Below the pieces are notes generated by a model, which ran no database searches, was not told the origin of the DNA, and was given only the letters and a program-made list of their open reading frames with translations. Below, one piece after another: positions 5,582 to 12,003 of a stretch of 12,290 bases of DNA. The position numbers were made by a program, and so were the translations under genes. Every line of letters begins with the position of its first letter. Positions within the stretch are counted from its first letter, which is position 1. Source of the DNA: Candidatus Pacearchaeota archaeon (GTDB lineage: Archaea > Nanobdellota > Nanobdellia > Pacearchaeales > GW2011-AR1); the NCBI GenBank assembly GCA_016234065.1, contig JACQLJ010000017.1, positions 1 through 12,290 on the forward strand, read 5' to 3'.

Positions 5582-7321
5582 TTATCTAAAGTTTGTAAAT
5601 ACTGCCCACCATGGCTTTTCAACGTTCACAATCTCGCCGCTTGTCACATCAACATTTGCCTGAACATTCATTTTTGTCTTTATGAATCCGAATACTTTAA
5701 CTTCCTTTGTTGCCTCCACATTGTAGACAACCTTTCCATTATCTTCTTTCATGACAATATTTCCAACAATCTCTATGTCCACGATTTCCTTTGCTATGTT
5801 TTGCGCATTATCCGGCGAGAAAATTATTTCCTTTTTATCACCACTAACAGTTACTGCATATGCCTTGCCAGAATTTTCATCAATCTGCAGAGCGACCTGG
5901 CTTCTTGCTTCCACTCCTTGAGGCGTAGTTATTCTTGACTGTTCTTTGTTTATTGCAAATATATTATTTCTTTCCCCAATAATTCCTACTGCAGTTGGTG
6001 GGGCTTTTCCAAAAATAAATCCAGTTCCGCCCCCTCCTCCGCCTCCTGATGAACCACCACCTCCTGAACCGCCACTAGAACTTCCACTGCTACTCGTAGT
6101 TGTTGTTAATGTCACACTGGTTGTATTTGTAGGTATTATTGATGCATTATAAGGCAAAATCGTTGCGGTTGACAAACCTGATGGTGTAAATGAACAAACT
6201 AAACTCGTTGGGCTATAACTTGGATTACTTGCTCGAACTTGGTTACAATAAATATTGCAATCAGATTGAGTTAAAATTGTGCCCGACTGTGCACTTAATC
6301 CAGACGAAGCAATCTTGCAATATCCAAAAATTAAATTTGGATTTGTGGAAACGCAAACACCACTTACACAGTTAGTTCCGCTTGCACAATTAACTAAAGA
6401 TGAGCCATATCTAGTAACAGTAGCAGTGGAGCAAGAGTATTCAATAACTTTTCCATCAGATGAACAAGATTCTGTAAATGATAATATTGTCCCATTTGAA
6501 AATGAAAGTGTAAGTGTTCCTGCTATGGCAGGATTCCATCCATTGCTTAATCCATTTTGGTCTACTCCTCCTGGGTTTTCATTAACATTGCTATCTGTGT
6601 TAGTGCATGTAACATTGGTTGTTGATGAAGATATTGGACATGCTCTGTTCGTGCAAGAAGGACAACTAAAATTAACTCGTTTCATCTCTAATCCGTCACA
6701 ATAGTGTTCAGCAAGATTCGTGATAGTTGCACCAGTACTATTATCAACATAAGTAAAACAATTGTCATCAGAACGAGTGCTACCTCCTGTTGAATAATTA
6801 ATTGTTACTGATCCAGGTGTTTCATATACCAACCCTCCATCAGAATCAGTGCAAGAAATAACATTTTGAGTTGTCGTAGCATTTGTTGTATTTGTCGTTG
6901 AAATATAAGTTATATTGATAAGTTGCATCAACTGGCTACAAATGCTGTTGTTATTTACATTGCAAAACTTGTAGCTTTGCCCAACTGTCACACTATAATA
7001 ATCCAAAGGTCTGAGTACCCAACCTCCTGGATTACACTCAATAGCTGAGGTAACAGAATTAAAATTGCTGTCCACGAGATGTACGCATTCATTAAAATTC
7101 TTTGAATAATTCATTATAATGTTGCTTCCATTAACAACAAGGTAATCCATTGAAACAACTGGTGTAATTGTAGTTGTGTTTGTTGTATTATTTTCTGTTT
7201 GTTGCCCTGTTATTTTAAAAAAATCATTGAACCAATCTGTAAAACTATTTGCACTTACAAAAGAAATTGACAAGAGAAATGTTATTAGAAATATAGCATG
7301 CACCACTTTTTTTGACATCAT
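5582..7321 (-). CDS. Secreted Cys-rich surface protein with Gly linker and PWWA-type C-terminal domain
   Basis: This 579-residue protein has a signal peptide (Lys-Lys, then a hydrophobic core, probable cleavage after A24). Residues 55-140 form a first domain with four Cys. Residues 157-229 contain CTDSDGG...HYCDGLEMKRVNFSCPSCTNRACP, a module type I recall from many Woesearchaeota/Pacearchaeota proteins; residues 239-323 look like a variant copy. Another Cys-containing stretch (334-377) precedes a Ser/Thr/Gly linker (about 403-433). The C-terminal domain (about 440-579) ends with FIKTKMNVQANVDVTSGEIVNVEKPWWA, also familiar from DPANN surface proteins. There are 20 Cys in all, suggesting disulfides outside the cell. 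No C-terminal membrane anchor is seen. Function is unknown, probably surface display or binding. The second ATG (7318) is an equally possible start. Confidence 0.85.
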   Translation of the reverse strand: MMSKKVVHAIFLITFLLSISFVSANSFTDWFNDFFKITGQQTENNTTNTTTITPVVSMDYLVVNGSNIIMNYSKNFNECVHLVDSNFNSVTSAIECNPGGWVLRPLDYYSVTVGQSYKFCNVNNNSICSQLMQLINITYISTTNTTNATTTQNVISCTDSDGGLVYETPGSVTINYSTGGSTRSDDNCFTYVDNSTGATITNLAEHYCDGLEMKRVNFSCPSCTNRACPISSSTTNVTCTNTDSNVNENPGGVDQNGLSNGWNPAIAGTLTLSFSNGTILSFTESCSSDGKVIEYSCSTATVTRYGSSLVNCASGTNCVSGVCVSTNPNLIFGYCKIASSGLSAQSGTILTQSDCNIYCNQVRASNPSYSPTSLVCSFTPSGLSTATILPYNASIIPTNTTSVTLTTTTSSSGSSSGGSGGGGSSGGGGGGGTGFIFGKAPPTAVGIIGERNNIFAINKEQSRITTPQGVEARSQVALQIDENSGKAYAVTVSGDKKEIIFSPDNAQNIAKEIVDIEIVGNIVMKEDNGKVVYNVEATKEVKVFGFIKTKMNVQANVDVTSGEIVNVEKPWWAVFTNFR

Positions 7322-7338
7322 AGCATAAAAGATTTCTA

Positions 7339-7347
7339 ATTTATAAA
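7339..7347 (-). promoter_or_regulatory. TATA box of the Cys-rich secreted protein gene
   Basis: The minus strand reads TTTATAAAT centred 23-26 nt upstream of the paired ATGs at 7321 and 7318; the spacing slightly favours the second ATG as a leaderless start. Confidence 0.55.
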
Positions 7348-7366
7348 CATTTATGCATCTATTTTT

Positions 7367-7383
7367 AACAATCCTTTTAAAGA
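7367..7383 (+). repeat. 17-bp direct repeat, copy 2
   Basis: AACAATCCTTTTAAAGA is identical to 5564-5580. Here it contains the TATA-like box of the Trm9-like gene, read on the plus strand. Both copies thus sit in promoters of presumed U34-modification genes, although in opposite orientation to their genes. Confidence 0.6.
7374..7382 (+). promoter_or_regulatory. TATA-like box of the Trm9-like methyltransferase
   Basis: CTTTTAAAG is centred 26 nt upstream of the ATG at 7404, fitting a leaderless transcript; there is no SD. Confidence 0.5.
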
Positions 7384-7403
7384 GTTTATCTTTTCATTAA
7401 GTT

Positions 7404-8033
7404 ATGGAAAATCAAGAAAAGGTCTGGGATGCAATCGCTCAGCCATGGCAAACGTTTAGAAAAGAACCGATTGCTGAAGTGGTTGAATTTCTAAGAGATA
7501 AAAAAGGAAAAGTCCTTGATTTGGGGTGTGGAAGCGGAAGAAACTTTATTGAAATTAAAGGAACAATTTATGGTGTTGATTTTTCAGAAAAAATGCTTGA
7601 ATATGCAAAAAAGTTTGCTGAAGAAAATAAAATTAATGTCAAACTCTTTAAATCAGAAACAAGCAATCTTCCTTTTCAGGATGATTTTTTTGATGCTGTT
7701 GTTTTCAGCGCAGTTCTTCAATGTATTCCGTCTGAAGAAGACAGGGAGAAAACCCTTAAGGAACTATTCCGAGTTATGAAAAGAAATTCTGAATGCTGGA
7801 TTAGTGTATGGGATAAAAATCAGGAAAGATTCAAAGACAGCGATAAGGAATCTCTAATTCCTTGGAATTATGAAGGGAAAGAATATATGAGATATTACTA
7901 TCTTTATGAAACAGATGAAATCGTTGAGTTGTTAAAAAAGATGGGATTTATCATAGTTAGTGTCAACAATAGCACAAACCCAAACGGATTTTATTCAAAG
8001 AATAACATAGACATTGTTGTTAGAAAACCTTAA
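7404..8033 (+). CDS. Trm9/ALKBH8-like tRNA (carboxymethyl-U34) methyltransferase
   Basis: This 209-residue protein is a class I SAM methyltransferase: motif I VLDLGCGSG (37-45), the acidic SAM contact GVDFSEKMLEYAKK, and NLPFQDDFFDAVV. Features specific to the Trm9/ALKBH8 branch are the opening VWDAIAQPWQTFRKEP with VVEFL, the segment AVLQCIP...KTLKELFRVMK, the VWDKNQ motif (135-140, compare VWA-x-EQ), and RYYYLY (163-168) before the last helix. In eukaryotes this enzyme with Trm112 methylates cm5U34, the product of Elp3, to mcm5U34. elp3 is about 1.9 kb away on the other strand. No Trm112 is seen in the window. Substrate is inferred from motifs; a more general methyltransferase is the alternative. 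Its stop overlaps the convergent gene by four nt. Confidence 0.82.
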   Translation: MENQEKVWDAIAQPWQTFRKEPIAEVVEFLRDKKGKVLDLGCGSGRNFIEIKGTIYGVDFSEKMLEYAKKFAEENKINVKLFKSETSNLPFQDDFFDAVVFSAVLQCIPSEEDREKTLKELFRVMKRNSECWISVWDKNQERFKDSDKESLIPWNYEGKEYMRYYYLYETDEIVELLKKMGFIIVSVNNSTNPNGFYSKNNIDIVVRKP

Positions 8034-8320
8034 ACAACATCAAATCTTGAGTTACCTTTATCTGGAACCACAACACCCACATTTAGTTTTGAATCCAATA
8101 AAACTGCAATTCTGTTTTGAATCTCTCTTCTGAAATAATTTACCTCGCCGTCTGCAATTCCAGATGGAAAATTATCATACAATCCCCTATTTCTATTTTC
8201 AAAAGCAGCATCAATTTCTCTTAAATATTCAATTTCTCCTTGAGAAGATATTTCTGCTTTCCATTCTTCCATGGGAGTTCCAAAAAAGCCGTTTATCTTT
8301 CTGTATAAATCTTCAGCCAT
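8030..8320 (-). CDS. Hypothetical protein, 96 residues
   Basis: I do not recognise this protein. It is soluble and acidic, with helical segments (LYRKINGFFGTPMEEWKAEI, EIEYLREIDAAFENR) and a C-terminal part VNYFRREIQNRIAVLLDSKLNVGVVVPDKGNSRFDVV that looks like a helix followed by a strand. No Cys, signal peptide or membrane segment is present. It is monocistronic: a good TATA box about 26 nt upstream supports both expression and the start, and its stop overlaps the convergent methyltransferase stop by four nt. Confidence 0.7.
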   Translation of the reverse strand: MAEDLYRKINGFFGTPMEEWKAEISSQGEIEYLREIDAAFENRNRGLYDNFPSGIADGEVNYFRREIQNRIAVLLDSKLNVGVVVPDKGNSRFDVV

Positions 8321-8341
8321 TTTTTCAGAACTAAATCCCTG

Positions 8342-8350
8342 TTTATAAAT
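8342..8350 (-). promoter_or_regulatory. TATA box of the 96-residue gene
   Basis: The minus strand reads ATTTATAAA centred 26 nt before the ATG at 8320. The box lies within 13 nt of the stop of the upstream operon (8355). Confidence 0.6.
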
Positions 8351-8354
8351 TTTC

Positions 8355-8861
8355 TTATTTCTTCACAATCTTAATCATATCAAATAAAGACCTTTTTTTA
8401 AATTCTTGTGCTTTTTTGGTCTTAACATCAATGTTTAAGTTTACCATACCCAACATAGAAATAAAAATGGTGCATAAAAGCATATCCTTTCCTTTGATTT
8501 TCTGCAACGAAAAAATCATCTTTTGAATCTTGTTTTTAACCTGGTTTTTTTCCATTTCACCAAGAATTATTTGTTCAATTTCCTTGAAATCTATCCCTAT
8601 ATTTTTTATTTTTTCAGGTATTTTGTCAGCAAAACTTTCAAGAGGAACTAACTTCAACTCCTCTTGCATATTATTTGATGACTGAAAACTAAACGCCTTT
8701 TTTTCTTTAGGAACAAAGAAATCAAAATGCTGATTGTTGTCGTTGCTTTCTTTATCAATCACGAAAAATGCAGAACATAAATAAGCACTTTTGTTCTTTT
8801 TGGAAAATTCTTTAAACACATCAGTTTCATGAAGCCTTTCAAGGTAAAAGTGCAAGTTCAT
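8355..8861 (-). CDS. Conserved hypothetical protein, third gene of the GNAT-SGNH operon
   Basis: This 168-residue protein has no domain I can name. It opens MNLHFYLERLHETDVFKEFSKKNKSAYLCSAFFVIDKESNDNNQHFDFFVPKEKKAFSF, an alpha/beta pattern, continues with charged helices (MEKNQVKNKIQKMIFSLQKIKGKDM) and ends with the strand MLGMVNLNIDVKTKK and FKKRSLFDMIKIVKK. I have an impression of similar proteins in Woesearchaeota but cannot verify it. The hydrophobic LLCTIFISMLGMV stretch looks like a buried strand rather than a membrane segment. It overlaps the SGNH gene by four nt (ATGA). A GTGAT sequence (8870-8874) eight nt upstream fits as an SD, so it is expressed by coupled translation. Confidence 0.75.
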   Translation of the reverse strand: MNLHFYLERLHETDVFKEFSKKNKSAYLCSAFFVIDKESNDNNQHFDFFVPKEKKAFSFQSSNNMQEELKLVPLESFADKIPEKIKNIGIDFKEIEQIILGEMEKNQVKNKIQKMIFSLQKIKGKDMLLCTIFISMLGMVNLNIDVKTKKAQEFKKRSLFDMIKIVKK

Positions 8862-9460
8862 TTTAAGTAATCACTTCTTACCAAAAAGTCCTTAACCTTT
8901 TTATATATTTTTTCATGACCTTTGGAATTAGGATGAATTCCATCATATAAATCCTTTTTATCTAACAAATTAAACAATTCAATATAATCTATTCCATTCT
9001 TACTACAAAGTTCTTTTATTTTTTCCATATATTTAATAAGATTTTTATTTGTGTAAAAATATTTCTTACCATCTTCAAAAACCATAGGCATTTTTGATTC
9101 ATTAATTTTTAAAGCACTAACAAAAACTATTTTTCTAGTAAATTTTTTCCCTTGAAATAATATCTCATCTAAATTCTTTTGGAATTCATCAATTTGAACA
9201 TAGAAATTACCTTCTTTGTTTACATATTGTGAATCATTTGTTCCTATTGCAATAATTATTACCCTAGGTTTTCTGGCTTCACATTCTTTTTTGAATCTCT
9301 TTAATAAATCGCTAGAGTCATCATCAGATATTCCTAAATTATAAACTTCTATGTCTTTTTCAGCAAGAAAAATTCTTAGTCTATTGACCCATCCGCCTTT
9401 TTCAGAATCATACGCCCCCCATACAATGCTATCTCCAAAAACGCAGATTGAACCATTCAT
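8858..9460 (-). CDS. SGNH/GDSL-family hydrolase (esterase/lipase-like)
   Basis: All SGNH blocks are visible. Block I is FGDSIVWG with nucleophile Ser11, block II Gly43 in NLGISDDDSS, block III GTND with Asn75, and block V DGIHPN with Asp173 and His176. The family hydrolyses esters of lipids, acylated sugars or thioesters; there is no signal peptide, so this one acts inside the cell. I choose the ATG at 9460 (200 residues). It forms an ATGA overlap with the GNAT stop and has GGAGG (9471-9475) ten nt upstream. The ATG at 9469 lies one base after that GGAGG, too close. The substrate is unknown; the adjacent acetyltransferase suggests an add-and-remove acyl pair, but that is only inference. Confidence 0.87.
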   Translation of the reverse strand: MNGSICVFGDSIVWGAYDSEKGGWVNRLRIFLAEKDIEVYNLGISDDDSSDLLKRFKKECEARKPRVIIIAIGTNDSQYVNKEGNFYVQIDEFQKNLDEILFQGKKFTRKIVFVSALKINESKMPMVFEDGKKYFYTNKNLIKYMEKIKELCSKNGIDYIELFNLLDKKDLYDGIHPNSKGHEKIYKKVKDFLVRSDYLK

Positions 9461-10005
9461 TTTTTCCATTCCTCCTTAAGCAATCCATAAACAATTTCAT
9501 CGTGAATTTTTCCAGTTGATTTCGCTTTTATTCTTTTTCTTCTAATGCCTTCAAGTTTAAAACTCATCTTTTTTATTAAGTTGTTAGATGCCTCATTCTC
9601 CACGGAAGCACTTACATCAATTCTTCTTAGTTTCAATTTTTTAAATGCGAAGTCAATTATAGCAGTAAACGCCTCAGTCATTATTCCTTGTCTCCAATAT
9701 TTTTTGCCAAGCCAATAACCAACTTCACCAGTTCCATTAAATTCATTAACATCTGCTAAGCCAATCATTCCAATTAATTTTCGTATAGGTTTTAACTCTA
9801 TTCCGAGATTATAAATTTTTCTTGGTTTTTTCCTAGTGTCTTTTATACATTTAGAAATAAATTTTTTTGCCTCTTTAATTGTATAAGGATAAGGAACTAA
9901 TGCTAAGTATCTTGAAACTATCAAATCATTACCATTTTCTACCAAATCTTTAGCATCCTTAGAAATTAAATCCCTAAGAATCAATCTCTTTGTAACTAAT
10001 TTCAT
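9457..10005 (-). CDS. RimJ/RimL-type GNAT N-acetyltransferase
   Basis: This 182-residue protein begins TKRLILRDLISKDAKDL, typical of RimJ/RimL-like acetyltransferases (Acetyltransf_3 type). It contains EVGYWLGKKYWRQGIMTEA (94-112) with the acetyl-CoA pyrophosphate loop RQGIMT, and V-x-NEASNNLIKKMSFKLEG (135-153), the usual GNAT closing motif. Relatives acetylate N-termini of ribosomal proteins, antibiotics or small amines; the substrate here is unknown. It is the first gene of a three-gene overlapping operon. No TATA box or SD lies at the expected distance, because the tRNA-like element occupies that DNA. The message is therefore probably started upstream of that element, at about 10118. Confidence 0.87.
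   Translation of the reverse strand: MKLVTKRLILRDLISKDAKDLVENGNDLIVSRYLALVPYPYTIKEAKKFISKCIKDTRKKPRKIYNLGIELKPIRKLIGMIGLADVNEFNGTGEVGYWLGKKYWRQGIMTEAFTAIIDFAFKKLKLRRIDVSASVENEASNNLIKKMSFKLEGIRRKRIKAKSTGKIHDEIVYGLLKEEWKK
9471..9475 (-). promoter_or_regulatory. GGAGG ribosome binding site that decides the SGNH start
   Basis: The minus strand reads GGAGG inside the end of the GNAT gene. It is one base before the ATG at 9469 but ten before the ATG at 9460, favouring the latter. Confidence 0.55.
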
Positions 10006-10014
10006 CTTTTAAAT

Positions 10015-10118
10015 AACAGAGCCGCGCCCCAGCTGGGAATTGAACCCAGATGTCTGCTAGGACCTTGCTTATGAGGCAAGTGCACTTCCAATTGTGCTTC
10101 TGGTGCACAAGCTCTGTT
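10015..10118 (-). ncRNA. Extended stem enclosing the tRNA-like element
   Basis: AACAGAGC at the 5' end (10118-10111) pairs perfectly with GCTCTGTT (10022-10015). A small internal loop (TT opposite G) then leads into GTGCACCAG/CTGGGGCGC, which continues into the acceptor stem. The predicted transcription start, 26 nt below the TATA box at 10139-10148, falls at the first base of this stem. The GNAT ATG follows nine nt after the stem ends. Confidence 0.5.
10025..10106 (-). tRNA. tRNA-like element, CAU anticodon, long variable arm (possibly pseudo)
   Basis: The minus strand folds as a cloverleaf of 82 nt. The acceptor GCACCAG/CTGGGGC has one A-G mismatch, with discriminator G. The D-stem is GCAC/GTGC with loop AATTGGAA. 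The anticodon stem CTTGC/GCAAG encloses CTCATAA, with anticodon CAT at 10071-10073. The variable region is 14 nt and can form GTC/GAC. The T-stem CTGGG/CCCAG encloses TTCAATT. Anomalies: CAU tRNAs are class I, not class II; position 8 is A rather than T; and an alternative hairpin TTGTGC/GCACAA competes with the D-arm. It is not an initiator (no G-C triplet in the anticodon stem). It could be a divergent tRNA-Met, a tRNA pseudogene, or a tRNA mimic in the leader of the GNAT operon. Confidence 0.6.
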
Positions 10119-10138
10119 CCAAAATTAAAACTAGAAAC

Positions 10139-10148
10139 ATTTAAATAA
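10139..10148 (-). promoter_or_regulatory. TATA box upstream of the tRNA-like element
   Basis: The minus strand reads TTATTTAAAT centred near 10144. The expected start about 26 nt downstream is at 10118. It probably drives both the element and the GNAT operon. Confidence 0.55.
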
Positions 10149-10163
10149 TTGGTGTTATTAAAA

Positions 10164-10205
10164 TACATGTCTCTGCTAGGACAAAAACTTCCAATTGTGT
10201 TTCAT
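10164..10205 (-). pseudogene. Decayed partial copy of the tRNA-like element lacking the anticodon arm
   Basis: The minus strand carries ACACAATTGGAAGT, matching the D-arm of the element at 10025-10106, and GTCCTAGCAGA followed by GACAT, matching its variable arm. The 20-nt anticodon arm between them is replaced by a T-run. Neither acceptor nor T-arm is present. A TATA box lies 27 nt upstream of 10205. Read as a leaderless ORF it would give the nine-residue MKHNWKFLS, which I do not regard as a gene. Confidence 0.6.
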
Positions 10206-10225
10206 TTTAAGTAATTATTCTTAAT

Positions 10226-10238
10226 TTTTATATAAATT
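10226..10238 (-). promoter_or_regulatory. TATA box upstream of the decayed tRNA-like copy
   Basis: The minus strand reads AATTTATATAAAA centred near 10232, just beyond the end of thrS. It is one of the strongest TATA boxes in the window, yet no protein gene follows at the right distance. Confidence 0.5.
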
Positions 10239-10257
10239 ATTTTTTGATTATGTTTTT

Positions 10258-11973
10258 TCATTTCCTCTCCGTTATTTCCTTTTTCAAACTTTCAGAAAAA
10301 TCATTCAATTTAGATGTCTGTATCTTTGAATTTCCCTTAACTCTTATCGCCAATGTTTTCTCTTTTTCCTCTTTATCACCAATTGTAATGATGTAAGGAA
10401 TTCTCATTATTTCCGCATCCTTTACTTTTGCCTGAACAGTTGTGTTTCTGAAGTCAGCATCAATTCTCAATTCCGGAATTTGCTCTCCAAGTTTCTTAAT
10501 TATTTGTTTTGCATGTTCAACATTTCTGTCTGTGAAACTCAAAACTCTTACTTGAATCGGCGCAAGCCATGTTGGCAGTCGTCCATTTGTATGCTCTAAC
10601 AAAATACCAATGAATCTTTCCAAACTTCCGTAAATTACTCTGTGAACAACAACAGGGGTTTTCTTTTTTCCGTTCTTGTCTGTGTATTCTAACTCAAATC
10701 TTTCTGGTTGTTGAAAATCCAATTGGATTGTTCCCATTTGCCACTCTCTTCCCTGAGAGTCCTTCATAATAATATCTACTTTAGGCCCATAAAATGCACC
10801 ATCTCCCTCAGCAATTGTATGTTTCCTTCCAGAATTTTTCAAAATATCTTTCAACTCTTTATCTGCTTTGTCCCAAACTTTTTTGTCGCCAAGGAATTTT
10901 TTTGGTCTTGTGCCCAGGCGAAATGAGTATTCCATTCCAAAAATTTTGTAGAATGTGTCACATATTTCCAAAATATGCCTATACTCTGACTTTATCATGT
11001 CTTCTGAAATAAAATTATGAGAATCATCTTGCTGAAATGATCTAACTCTTAAAAGTCCGTTTAATGTTCCAGACAATTCAAATCTGTGCAACCTATCTGT
11101 ATCTGATAATCTTAAAGGCAAATCCTTATAACTTCTTGATTCTGATTTGAAAACAAGCATTGCATTAGGACAATTCATCGGCTTCACACCATAAATTTCA
11201 TTTTCCTCTGTTTCAGATATAAACATATTTTCTTTATAGTGTTCCCAATGTCCTGAAATTTGATAGAGCTGTTTTTTGTTTACTAAAGGGCTCATGATTT
11301 CCTGGTACCCTAACTTTTCATGTTTTTCTCGCCAGAATTTTATCAGTTCGTTGTAGACAATCAGTCCTTTTGGTAGCCAATAGGGCATTCCTGGAGAACT
11401 TTCATGAAACATAAATAATTTCATCTGCTGCCCTATTATTCTATGGTCATTTTCCTTCAATTTGGAAGTGTCAAGTTTTGTTTTTGAGATTTCATTTAAT
11501 AATTTTGAGGCATCAACTTTTTCTTCTACTTCTTTTCCAACAGATTCAACTTTTATTTCCCTGCTTAATTCTGAAAGCGGATGTCCTTTCACTTTGAGTT
11601 CAAACTCTTTGTAATAGCCGAAAGGCGCTTTCTCAACGACGCTGAATTTACTTTTCTTCAATTCTTTTTCCGCTTTCTCTAAAATTTCCGTTGCCTTTTC
11701 CGGAGAAGCCAAATTGCTTGAAAGATGCGCATAAGGGTAGAGAACAATTTTTTCAGCGTTAACTTTTCCGGCAATTTCTTTAACATTTTTTACTAATTCC
11801 TGCACAATTTTGTCAGAATCAGTATCTCCTTTCTCAATAGAGATCAAAACAGCTAACGCTTCCTTAACATGCATTTCTTTCTTTTCTTTTTCAGACAATT
11901 CAGGGATGTTTTTCAGCGCTTTTTTCAGTGGCTTGAATCTTATGTAATCAACATGCAATGCAAGAATTTTCAT
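10258..11973 (-). CDS. thrS: Threonyl-tRNA synthetase, archaeal type with editing domain
   Basis: ThrRS charges tRNA-Thr. This 571-residue protein has the archaeal N-terminal editing domain (about 1-140), related to D-aminoacyl-tRNA deacylase, with H83 in YAHLSS, K122 in GYYKEF and E135 in HPLSEL, the region that removes mischarged serine. The class II catalytic core follows: motif 1 near 225-232, zinc ligands C268 (MNCPN), H319 (QQDDSHNF) and H444 (VVHRVIYGS), motif 2 FELSGTLNGLLRVRSFQQDD without writing further, and motif 3 YGSLERFIGILLEH. The anticodon-binding domain begins near WLAPIQVRV (469). It is somewhat shorter than the roughly 610-625 residues I would expect for archaeal ThrRS but lacks no recognisable domain. 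The TATA box 26 nt upstream supports a leaderless start at 11973. Confidence 0.96.
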   Translation of the reverse strand: MKILALHVDYIRFKPLKKALKNIPELSEKEKKEMHVKEALAVLISIEKGDTDSDKIVQELVKNVKEIAGKVNAEKIVLYPYAHLSSNLASPEKATEILEKAEKELKKSKFSVVEKAPFGYYKEFELKVKGHPLSELSREIKVESVGKEVEEKVDASKLLNEISKTKLDTSKLKENDHRIIGQQMKLFMFHESSPGMPYWLPKGLIVYNELIKFWREKHEKLGYQEIMSPLVNKKQLYQISGHWEHYKENMFISETEENEIYGVKPMNCPNAMLVFKSESRSYKDLPLRLSDTDRLHRFELSGTLNGLLRVRSFQQDDSHNFISEDMIKSEYRHILEICDTFYKIFGMEYSFRLGTRPKKFLGDKKVWDKADKELKDILKNSGRKHTIAEGDGAFYGPKVDIIMKDSQGREWQMGTIQLDFQQPERFELEYTDKNGKKKTPVVVHRVIYGSLERFIGILLEHTNGRLPTWLAPIQVRVLSFTDRNVEHAKQIIKKLGEQIPELRIDADFRNTTVQAKVKDAEIMRIPYIITIGDKEEKEKTLAIRVKGNSKIQTSKLNDFSESLKKEITERK

Positions 11974-11994
11974 AATACAATAATATAAATGTGA

Positions 11995-12003
11995 TTTATA
12001 AAA
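11995..12003 (-). promoter_or_regulatory. TATA box of thrS
   Basis: The minus strand reads TTTATAAAT centred 26 nt before the ATG at 11973. It directly abuts the stop of the upstream gene at 12004. Confidence 0.6.

Noticed and set aside
5946..6704. Plus-strand open frames inside the Cys-rich protein gene
   Set aside because: They are antisense shadows; the Pro-rich run is the complement of the glycine linker.
7516..7779. Second plus-strand frame inside the methyltransferase gene
   Set aside because: It is out of frame with a complete SAM methyltransferase and shows no domain.
9457..10005. GNAT toxin of the AtaT/TacT kind
   Set aside because: The motifs are RimJ/RimL-like and there is no adjacent ribbon-helix-helix antitoxin; the neighbours are an SGNH hydrolase and an unknown protein.
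10025..10106. T-box-like or tRNA-like control of thrS
   Set aside because: The element lies downstream of thrS on the same strand, so it cannot be the leader of thrS; the anticodon is also not a Thr anticodon.
9974..10168. Minus-strand open frame of 64 codons across the tRNA-like element
   Set aside because: Its WVQFPAGARL segment is translation of the T-arm, and the frame overlaps the start of the GNAT gene; the RNA reading explains the sequence better.
10176..10205. Nine-residue leaderless ORF MKHNWKFLS
   Set aside because: It coincides with the decayed tRNA-like copy; ATG at the TATA distance may be chance.
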